Translations under genes and position numbers: made by a program
The notes under the pieces: generated by a model
What the model was told of the DNA's origin: nothing
Databases searched by the model: none
Seen by the model: the letters and a program-made list of their open reading frames with translations, nothing else
Source: H2-BAC3 sp045863035
GTDB lineage: Bacteria > Bacteroidota > Ignavibacteria > Ignavibacteriales > Ignavibacteriaceae
Length of the DNA: 5,013 nucleotides
Reading direction: 5' to 3'
Assembly: GCA_045863035.1 (NCBI GenBank)
Contig: BTUV01000154.1
Span: forward strand, 1-5,013
Shown here: in pieces, positions 1 to 5,013 of the stretch
Layout of the letters: each line of letters opens with the position of its first letter
How positions within the stretch are numbered: the stretch's first letter is position 1

Positions 1-411
1 GCGGAGCATATTCTTAACGGCACGATGGTTAAGATGTTTGACCGCGGAAGGTCGTTTTCTGCACATATCGAAAAGAAGAAAAGCAAATGTGACTACCGCT
101 TTGACCGTGATCTTACTCCTGAAGAACGAACCGAAATAGAGAGGCGCGTCAATGAAGTGATTTTATCTGAAGTTAATGTCACTGAGGAATATATATCACG
201 CACCGCAGCAGAAACTTTGTATAATCTTGAGCGTCTGCCGGAATATGCCGGTGATGAAATACGCATTGTTAAGGTCGGGGACTATGATGCCTGCCCCTGT
301 ATCGGTCAGCATGTGAGTAACACAAAAGAGATTGGGCAGTTTAAAATTATCAGTTCGTCATTTGAGGAGGGAGTTATGCGGCTAAGGTTCAGGGTTGAAG
401 GGAAGAGTTAG
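1..411 (+). CDS. alaX: AlaX-like aminoacyl-tRNA editing protein (5' end cut by window edge)
   Basis: This is a free-standing tRNA-editing domain of the AlaX / AlaRS-ThrRS 'second additional domain' family. Family members are cytoplasmic and hydrolyse mischarged aminoacyl-tRNA, classically Ser or Gly on tRNA-Ala. The frame is open from base 1, and the 136 visible residues begin AEHILNG, which is the end of the family's HxxxH zinc motif (HTAEHIL). The first His and the true start therefore lie a few codons upstream, and the internal ATG at 25 is not the start. The second metal motif is visible as CPCIGQH (C100 and H104 of the visible protein; C98 is an extra Cys), followed by VSNTKEIG, matching the family's CxxxH-V-x-x-T-x-E-I-G. 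The segment KKKSKCDYRFDR with TPEER after it is the usual core strand and helix. The size fits short AlaX proteins. Whether it edits tRNA-Ala or tRNA-Thr cannot be told from this sequence. Family assignment is confident; the symbol is only by family. Confidence 0.9.
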   Translation, partial: AEHILNGTMVKMFDRGRSFSAHIEKKKSKCDYRFDRDLTPEERTEIERRVNEVILSEVNVTEEYISRTAAETLYNLERLPEYAGDEIRIVKVGDYDACPCIGQHVSNTKEIGQFKIISSSFEEGVMRLRFRVEGKS

Positions 412-745
412 CAAATTCCGGCGATAATTACACGGCTACGTGATTTGGTTTGGCTCCTTCCTCGATTACAATATTTTCACCCCGTCCCGGTTCCTGGTGA
501 TCCATTGCTTAATTGATTTCAGTGAGCCGGATAAATAACCAATCGTCCCCCTACCTTGTTTAAGAGACAAACGCGGTTCTCATACTCCCAAGGCAAGTCG
601 CAGAGAAATGCAAAATCCCTCATAATCAGCCAAATTTCTCCGATTTTTGCCTTTTGAATTGCCAGACTGGGATGGAGTTTCGGGGTTAGACCAGAGAAGA
701 GAGAGGGAAGTGTTTCCACCAAGCGGGTGGGCTGTCATACCATAC

Positions 746-774
746 TTGACCGAGCCCCGAACCAATTCAATAAT
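746..774 (+). promoter_or_regulatory. Candidate sigma70-type promoter for the ATP-grasp/kinase pair
   Basis: TTGACC at 746-751 matches five of six bases of the -35 consensus, and AATAAT at 769-774 matches five of six of the -10 consensus, with the ideal 17-bp spacer. Transcription would begin near 781, leaving a leader of about 110 nt that contains the 7-bp tandem repeat. The match is good, but the genome's own promoter consensus is unknown. If the organism is a true Bacteroidia member, its primary sigma factor uses a different motif (TTTG / TAnnTTTG). Confidence 0.35.
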
Positions 775-786
775 TTCTGAAAATAG

Positions 787-814
787 TTCATAATTCATAA
801 TACATACTTCATAA
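787..814 (+). repeat. 7-bp tandem repeat (four units)
   Basis: The units read TTCATAA, TTCATAA, TACATAC and TTCATAA end to end, so three are identical and the third differs at two positions. The array is followed by a T run. It lies 78 bp upstream of the ATP-grasp start codon, inside the predicted 5' leader. It could be a slippage-prone microsatellite, part of a dispersed intergenic repeat, or binding-site DNA. Only the repetition itself is seen. Confidence 0.7.
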
Positions 815-874
815 TTTTTTTCGCATATTACCATGCAAAAATGCAATTCATTTTCTTCAAAGAAATCAGCCAAT

Positions 875-883
875 AAGAGAGGA
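875..883 (+). promoter_or_regulatory. Strong Shine-Dalgarno for the ATP-grasp gene
   Basis: AAGAGAGGA ends 8 nt before the ATG at 892. It matches the anti-Shine-Dalgarno well and fixes the start codon. Its strength is useful taxonomically, because Bacteroidia usually lack such sites. Confidence 0.75.
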
Positions 884-891
884 CCATACAG

Positions 892-2100
892 ATGCGAGAT
901 CAGTTGACCGTTTTGTGCGTTGCCAGTTACGAAAAGGGTGCTGAGTTTATGAGAGAATGCAAGCGCCAGGGCTGCCGGGTTATTCTTCTTACTTCAAAGA
1001 GTCTGGAAAGCGCCGACTGGCCTCGCGAATCTCTCGATGAGATTTTCTACATCCCCGATGTGAACAAAGACTGGAATATGGCTGACGTCATCAGCGGCGT
1101 AAGTTTTCTTTGCAGGTCTGAACGGATTGACAAGATTATAGCGCTCGATGATTTTGATGTAGAAAAAGCCGCCTCGCTCCGTGAGCATCTTCGCATACCG
1201 GGCATGGGTGATACCACAGCGCGTTACTTCCGCGACAAACTTGCCATGCGCATGAAAGCAAAAGAGGGGGGTATTAAAGTACCCGAGTTCATTCACGTTC
1301 TCAATCACGATGCTATTAACCGGTTCGCAAAGCAAGTTCCTTTCCCTTATGTTATTAAGCCGCGTCTTCAGGCAGGAGCCATCGGTATCAAGAAAGTGTA
1401 TAATACTGATGAGATGTGGTCGGTTATCAACTCATTGGATGACAAACAGTCGTTTTATGTGATGGAACGGTTTGTGCCGGGGGATGTATATCATGTTGAC
1501 TCAATCATCTTAGACAAAAAAGTTATCTTCTCCGTTGCAAGCCAATACTCACTTCCGCCGATGGAGGTGGCGCATCAGGGGCGTGTGTTTAACAGCCGTA
1601 ATATGATTCGCGGTTCGGAGGATGAAACTGCTTTACGCAAAACCAATGCTGAAGTTCTTCCCGCACTCGGCATTCTTCACGGCGTTTCGCACACAGAGTT
1701 TATTAAAGCACACGAGGATGGCAGTATATACTTCCTGGAAACCTCAGCGCGGGTTGGCGGTGCTCATCTGGCCGATATGATTGAGGCGGCGACCGGAGTG
1801 AATCTCTGGGCAGAATGGGCAAAGCTGGAAGTGGCTAAACCCGGCGTTGCATATCAGGCGCCTAAAGATACAGGTAAATACGCGGGTATTCTAATCTCTC
1901 TTGCCAAACAGGAGTGGCCGAACCTCTCAGCGTACAATGATCCGGAAATTGTATGGAGAATGAAGAAACAGTATCACGCCGGATTGATTTTTTCGTCCGA
2001 TAATTATGACCGGATAAGCGAACTTACCTCGGCCTATGTCAGTAGATTCTATGTTGACTTTTTTACCACTCAGCCCGTGCCTGATAAGCCCGGCAATTAA
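892..2100 (+). CDS. ATP-grasp domain protein (carboxylate-amine ligase type)
   Basis: This 402-residue cytoplasmic enzyme has the three-part ATP-grasp fold. ATP-grasp ligases activate a carboxylate as an acyl-phosphate and join it to an amine or other nucleophile. Residues 1-110 form a pre-ATP-grasp Rossmann-like domain (LTVLCVASYEKGAEF; later IIALDDFDVEKAA). RDK at 114-116 opens the ATP-grasp region. YVIKPRLQAGAIGI (153-166) carries the ATP lysine K156 and the phosphate loop. MERFVPG (191-197) is the adenine hinge, followed by HVD (201-203). E269 (HTEF) and E283 in LETSARVGG (282-290) are the metal ligands. The usual E-x-N-x-R reads E-T-S-A-R here, with Ser at the Asn position and R287 kept. 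About 100 residues follow as a C-terminal extension. The start is set by a strong Shine-Dalgarno, and the kinase gene begins 11 bp downstream. General resemblance is to carnosine synthase / BacD / biotin-carboxylase-like members; the substrates cannot be predicted. Biotin carboxylase itself is unlikely, as no carboxyl-carrier gene is nearby. Confidence 0.9.
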   Translation: MRDQLTVLCVASYEKGAEFMRECKRQGCRVILLTSKSLESADWPRESLDEIFYIPDVNKDWNMADVISGVSFLCRSERIDKIIALDDFDVEKAASLREHLRIPGMGDTTARYFRDKLAMRMKAKEGGIKVPEFIHVLNHDAINRFAKQVPFPYVIKPRLQAGAIGIKKVYNTDEMWSVINSLDDKQSFYVMERFVPGDVYHVDSIILDKKVIFSVASQYSLPPMEVAHQGRVFNSRNMIRGSEDETALRKTNAEVLPALGILHGVSHTEFIKAHEDGSIYFLETSARVGGAHLADMIEAATGVNLWAEWAKLEVAKPGVAYQAPKDTGKYAGILISLAKQEWPNLSAYNDPEIVWRMKKQYHAGLIFSSDNYDRISELTSAYVSRFYVDFFTTQPVPDKPGN

Positions 2101-2101
2101 A

Positions 2102-2106
2102 AGAGA
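2102..2106 (+). promoter_or_regulatory. Weak Shine-Dalgarno that selects the TTG start of the kinase
   Basis: AGAGA sits 5 nt ahead of the TTG at 2112, just past the ATP-grasp stop at 2100. The kinase frame has an in-frame stop (TAA 2085-2087) upstream and no ATG or GTG between it and 2112, so TTG is the earliest usable start. Another TTG at 2157 would give a shorter, tidier signal peptide (MFKSGFLLLLIVLGL...) but has no purine-rich site before it. Confidence 0.45.
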
Positions 2107-2111
2107 ATAAC

Positions 2112-4559
2112 TTGGTCAGGTTTTCTTTAACAATCATAACAACACTTCCTGTTACCTTGTTTAAGAGCGGATTTTTACTCTTACTCATCGTCCTGGGGTT
2201 GCAAAGCGAAACTGTTGCGCAGACCCGTGCTGACTCTCTGGAAGAGGTGGTTAATTCACGGCTGAAGGAAGGGAGACGCGACCTTGTTACCGCCGATGCC
2301 GCGCTTCTTGCAGCATCAGAGTATATGATTTCTTCTTCACCAAAGTTTTTTGCTTTTATTTCTCTTACGCTGGAACTGGGTACAGAAAACAACTCACAGC
2401 TTATTAACGGTCAGGCCTACACTATTCTCGGGCACATGTATCGCAGGATGGGTATATATAATCTGGCAATCAAATCATATAACTCTGCCCTCAAGGAATT
2501 TACTAAAGCAGGGAACACCGGATATAACATCTTTACCCTGAGCGATATCGGAAACATTTATTATGAAAAGCAGATGTATGATATAGCCGCAACTTATTAT
2601 CGCCGCGGTCTTGAGATATGGAACGGCAATGAAGAGAAGTGGCATGGCGGTTCAATCTGTTTCATCAATCTGGGGCTGGTCAGTCTGAAACTGAAAAACT
2701 ATGACAGCGCTTACAGTTTTTTCGGGAGGGCGCTTGATTTACGTAAACGCCACGGAAGCCCCTTTTTTATTGCTCACGGCTACTACTATTTCGGGCGGCT
2801 TTTTCAGGAGCGGGGTGAGTTTGACTCAGCGCTTCACTATCTTAACATTTCCCGCCGGCTTCTGAAGTCATATTTTGATGAGAATACCGCCACGGCAGAG
2901 ATTAACGAGTTCAGCTTTGATATATACTCCGTCATGGTTGATATATATAAAGACATGCCCGACGAGAAGCGCCTTGAAGCAATTTTTCTCGAACTGCTTA
3001 AAAATAAAATGGTTACCGGAACCAATGCGTTTGCGCAGCGGCTTTATGAGCAGTACGCAGACTTCCTCAGAGAGCGGGGCAACAACGGAGCCGCGCTTTC
3101 CTATCTGGATAAAGCAATTGAGGCAAGCCGGATGCTGGGTTATAAACCGGTAAGAATGAAACTGCTGCTAAAAAAAGCTTCACTTTATGACCAGAGCGGT
3201 GATAAGCAGGGAGCACTTACAACATACAGGGAGTATGCGCTCCTGGTTGATTCGGTTTATGCCGACAGAGTAAGCTCTGAACTGGTAAACCTGCAGGAAA
3301 AGCAGGAACTTGAGCGGCAGGATGCTGAAATGCAGAATCTGGTTACCGAAAAAGAACAGGAGCTGCTGGTTAAATCTGTTACAAACACTATCCTGATTGC
3401 GGTTTCGCTCATTGCGGTATTTTTTCTTTATACCTATTACCGTAAGTATAAACTGGATAACAACATCCTTAAATTCCTCCGCACTCTTATTAACTCACTG
3501 CGGTATCCGTTTTATGTTGTTAATACTGATTCCAAAGAGATTGAGTATTACAATTACACGGCCGAAGAGCAGCTCCCTTCTCTTAAAAAAGTGCGCAAAA
3601 ACGGAGAGAAACTTTTCTTCACGGGTAATCTCGATACAATTTTAAATGAACTGAAAAACGGAAAAACATTCTTTCAACGGCAGTTTGAAGATGAACAGGG
3701 GGAGGGCGGAGTCAGGCATTTTGAGGTTTCTAACTATCCGGTGTATGATCAGCTTGGCGCTGTTATTCAGGTGATTGAATATATACGGGATATTACCCCT
3801 CTCAAAGAGGCAGAGCGCCGGCTGCAGGAATATACTCGCGAACTGGAAGAAACCAACCGCTCAAAGGACCGTTTGATTTCAATAATTGCTCACGACCTGA
3901 AAAGTCCTTTCAGCGTTCTTCTCGGAAGCATCAGCATTCTCAGAGACAGTCGGGATGAGATGAGTTATGAAGAAAGACAAAAATTTATTGATAATCTTTT
4001 TGATGCTGCTTCAAAAGTATATAAACTGGTTGAAAACCTGCTTGAGTGGTCAATCCTGAACGCGGGCAGAGTTTCTTACAACCCGATGGAGGTGAATATG
4101 TGCGCTCTGTTTTCGCAGGGCATTCAGGCATTTTCCCTTGATCTGCAGAACAGACAGATAGCGGTTAACATCAACTGCCCCGGCAACCTGACGGTGATGG
4201 CTGATATTAATATGCAGAGAACCATATTCAGAAATCTTCTTGCCAATGCAATTAAGTTCAGCCCAAATAACTCTTCAATCGAAGTGCTTGTTAAAATAAC
4301 CGATTCGGAGGCAAAGGTGTGCATTACTGATCATGGCATAGGTATGTCAAATGAAGATATCGAAAAACTTTTCAGGAGTGATATAAAGAACAGTGAGATC
4401 GGAACTCCACACAGCGCAAAGGGGACCGGTCTGGGTTTAATCATTGCGCAGGAGTTTATTAAACTCAACCACGGGGTCGTCTCTGTTCAGAGTCAGCCGG
4501 GGAGCGGCACTACAGTTTGCTACACCGTTCCACTTTCAGCAGCTTCTAAAAGCAATTGA
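2112..4559 (+). CDS. TPR-PAS membrane sensor histidine kinase
   Basis: An 815-residue two-component sensor kinase, starting at TTG. Residues 17-37 form a signal peptide (hydrophobic GFLLLLIVLGL, likely cleavage near VAQ at 35-37). Residues about 95-380 hold around six TPR helix pairs, for example near 98-131, 138-171, 180-212, 221-254, 309-341 and 349-379, presumably outside the inner membrane and binding a protein or peptide signal. A charged coiled coil (about 387-420) leads to one transmembrane helix (about 425-441), then a PAS-like domain (about 452-566) ending in the PAC-type EYIRDITPLKEAE and a second coiled coil. The HisKA H-box is IIAHDLKSPF, with phospho-acceptor H594. HATPase motifs are complete: N-box RNLLANAIKFS (N708, N712), G1 DHGIGM (740-745) and G2 KGTGLGL (770-776). 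There is no fused receiver domain and no adjacent response regulator, so the partner is unknown. The 11-bp gap after the ATP-grasp gene suggests co-transcription. It is intact and catalytically competent by motif. Confidence 0.93.
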   Translation: MVRFSLTIITTLPVTLFKSGFLLLLIVLGLQSETVAQTRADSLEEVVNSRLKEGRRDLVTADAALLAASEYMISSSPKFFAFISLTLELGTENNSQLINGQAYTILGHMYRRMGIYNLAIKSYNSALKEFTKAGNTGYNIFTLSDIGNIYYEKQMYDIAATYYRRGLEIWNGNEEKWHGGSICFINLGLVSLKLKNYDSAYSFFGRALDLRKRHGSPFFIAHGYYYFGRLFQERGEFDSALHYLNISRRLLKSYFDENTATAEINEFSFDIYSVMVDIYKDMPDEKRLEAIFLELLKNKMVTGTNAFAQRLYEQYADFLRERGNNGAALSYLDKAIEASRMLGYKPVRMKLLLKKASLYDQSGDKQGALTTYREYALLVDSVYADRVSSELVNLQEKQELERQDAEMQNLVTEKEQELLVKSVTNTILIAVSLIAVFFLYTYYRKYKLDNNILKFLRTLINSLRYPFYVVNTDSKEIEYYNYTAEEQLPSLKKVRKNGEKLFFTGNLDTILNELKNGKTFFQRQFEDEQGEGGVRHFEVSNYPVYDQLGAVIQVIEYIRDITPLKEAERRLQEYTRELEETNRSKDRLISIIAHDLKSPFSVLLGSISILRDSRDEMSYEERQKFIDNLFDAASKVYKLVENLLEWSILNAGRVSYNPMEVNMCALFSQGIQAFSLDLQNRQIAVNINCPGNLTVMADINMQRTIFRNLLANAIKFSPNNSSIEVLVKITDSEAKVCITDHGIGMSNEDIEKLFRSDIKNSEIGTPHSAKGTGLGLIIAQEFIKLNHGVVSVQSQPGSGTTVCYTVPLSAASKSN

Positions 4560-4632
4560 CCCTCCATCCGGGCTGCCAATTTGTATTGCCCCGTTTTCAC
4601 TAAAATCCTATCTTGCGGTCATTAATTCACTA

Positions 4633-4664
4633 AGGAAAAAAACTCTGCGCAGAATTCTTTTCCT
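4633..4664. repeat. 32-bp near-perfect palindrome / possible terminator hairpin
   Basis: The left arm AGGAAAAAAACTCTGC (4633-4648) pairs with the right arm GCAGAATTCTTTTCCT (4649-4664) at 14 of 16 positions, with the perfect core TCTGCGCAGA at the centre. It begins 73 bp after the kinase stop, so it could end the ATP-grasp/kinase transcript. However, no T run follows the hairpin (T's lie inside the right arm), so it is not a classical Rho-independent terminator. It could instead be a protein-binding dyad or part of a dispersed intergenic repeat. Confidence 0.6.
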
Positions 4665-4903
4665 GACCTCTGCCAAAATTTGACCAATTTCAAAAAACCC
4701 GCGAATACAAACTAATAGCGGAAATTTTCTCGTAATTTGTCGTACTAATTTTAGTGATGCATTGTGAAAAAAAATAATCATTGTCATTTCTTTATTACCT
4801 ACAACGCAATTTGAAAAAAGATATTTCAGACACAGGAAGAATGATTCAACGGTAAAGCCCCTACTTCTAATATGCAATTTACTAAGAACAATGTGAATTT
4901 TTT

Positions 4904-5003
4904 AAGCCCCCTCTTTCCAATACAGATCCCGGTAAACACAAATTAAGGTTCCGGGGTATTGAAGATTCAGTAAAAAATTACACTGTCAGGAGAGAGGGGG
5001 TTT
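4904..5003. repeat. About 100-bp inverted-repeat element (MITE-like or structured RNA)
   Basis: The terminal arms AAGCCCCCTCTTTCC (4904-4918) and GGAGAGAGGGGGTTT (4989-5003) are inverted repeats matching at 13 of 15 positions. In RNA the two mismatches become G-U pairs, giving a continuous 15-bp stem. Inside is a second dyad, AATAC (4919-4923) plus CCCGG (4928-4932) against CCGGG (4951-4955) plus GTATT (4956-4960), and a small CAGT/ACTG hairpin (4968-4971, 4982-4985). The whole can fold as a three-way junction. No transposase is encoded. G-rich DNA resembling the right arm continues to the window end, so the true boundary may lie beyond it. Confidence 0.5.
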
Positions 5004-5013
5004 GGGGGTGAGT

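Larger units (their letters stand above)
412..891. other. Intergenic region, no convincing gene
   Basis: About 480 bp separate the editing-protein stop from the ATP-grasp start. Two overlapping minus-strand reading frames (519-722 and 580-873) exist, but they lie in different frames, show no recognisable domain and one is built partly from tandem TTCATAA DNA, so I do not call them. I see no tRNA or obvious Rho-independent terminator after 411. The region holds a small GC hairpin (CCACC 716-720, loop AAGCG, GGTGG 726-730), a sigma70-like promoter candidate at 746-774, the 7-bp tandem repeat at 787-814 and the ribosome binding site at 875-883. The stretch 650-677, read on the minus strand, loosely resembles 4562-4589 downstream (both contain CTCCATCC, then a CAATT a few bases on), which may mean a degenerate dispersed repeat. 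Confidence 0.6.
4560..5013. other. AT-rich intergenic region, no convincing gene
   Basis: Nothing in these 454 bp looks like a gene. A minus-strand open frame at 4608-4877 has no recognisable domain and runs through the palindrome, and the plus-strand frame at 4444-4683 is mostly a shadow of the kinase. Structured DNA is present: the palindrome at 4633-4664, a weaker dyad (CCGC 4699-4702 with GCGG 4718-4721, flanked by A and T runs), and the inverted-repeat element at 4904-5003. The octamer TTCACTAA occurs at 4596 and again at 4626. No start of a following gene is visible before the window ends. Confidence 0.6.

Noticed and set aside
430..455. CACG-GCTA-CGTG dyad shortly after the editing-protein stop, considered as a terminator
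   Set aside because: The stem is only 4 bp and is followed by TTTGGTTTGG rather than a real T run, too weak to call.
716..730. CCACC/GGTGG hairpin considered as a terminator for the first gene
   Set aside because: Only 5 bp, about 300 bp past the stop codon and with no T tract, so noted only within the intergenic description.
787..814. CRISPR-like array
   Set aside because: The 7-bp units are contiguous with no spacers, so this is a simple tandem repeat.
519..873. Two overlapping minus-strand open frames in the left intergenic region
   Set aside because: They are in different frames, have no recognisable domain, one begins within tandem-repeat DNA, and neither has a ribosome site I could support. 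Better explained as chance frames through non-coding or repeat DNA.
994..1335. Minus-strand open frame of 113 codons inside the ATP-grasp gene
   Set aside because: It is a shadow of the strongly supported ATP-grasp frame on the other strand.
4680..4708. TTGACC at 4680 considered as a promoter -35 box
   Set aside because: No acceptable -10 hexamer lies 16-18 bp downstream, and no gene follows.
4608..4877. Minus-strand open frame of 89 codons downstream of the kinase
   Set aside because: It runs through the palindrome, has no domain signature and has low-complexity AT-rich composition, so it is most likely spurious.

Overview
The window most likely comes from a Bacteroidota/Chlorobiota/Ignavibacteriota-type bacterium with mid-range GC. 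Three things point there: a TPR-type sensor histidine kinase with an 'AHDLKSPF' H-box, a short AlaX-like tRNA-editing protein with a CIGQH metal site, and AT-rich intergenic DNA carrying small repeats. A clear Shine-Dalgarno (AAGAGAGGA) ahead of the central gene argues mildly against Bacteroidia proper, which rarely use one, and fits Ignavibacteria/Chlorobi-like lineages better. This placement is inference from family resemblance; no search was run.

Layout, left to right, all genes on the + strand. (1) Positions 1-411 are the 3' part of an alanyl/threonyl-tRNA editing-domain (AlaX-like) gene whose first codons lie outside the window. (2) Positions 412-891 are about 480 bp with no convincing gene. 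They hold a sigma70-like promoter candidate, a small GC hairpin and a four-unit 7-bp tandem repeat in the leader of the next gene. (3) Positions 892-2100 encode a complete ATP-grasp ligase-type enzyme with an atypical metal-site motif. (4) Positions 2112-4559 encode an 815-residue membrane sensor kinase beginning at TTG: signal peptide, TPR repeats outside the membrane, coiled coil, one transmembrane helix, PAS-like domain, HisKA and HATPase. (5) Positions 4560-5013 are about 450 bp of AT-rich non-coding DNA holding a near-perfect 32-bp palindrome and, at the right edge, a roughly 100-bp inverted-repeat element that can fold into a branched structure.

The ATP-grasp gene and the kinase gene are 11 bp apart and probably form a two-gene transcription unit. 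No response regulator, transporter or partner enzyme is present, so the kinase's target and the ligase's substrates cannot be read from this window. I see no strong evidence for a novel defence or mobile system. The least explained parts are the ligase-kinase pairing and the structured repeats in the two intergenic regions.
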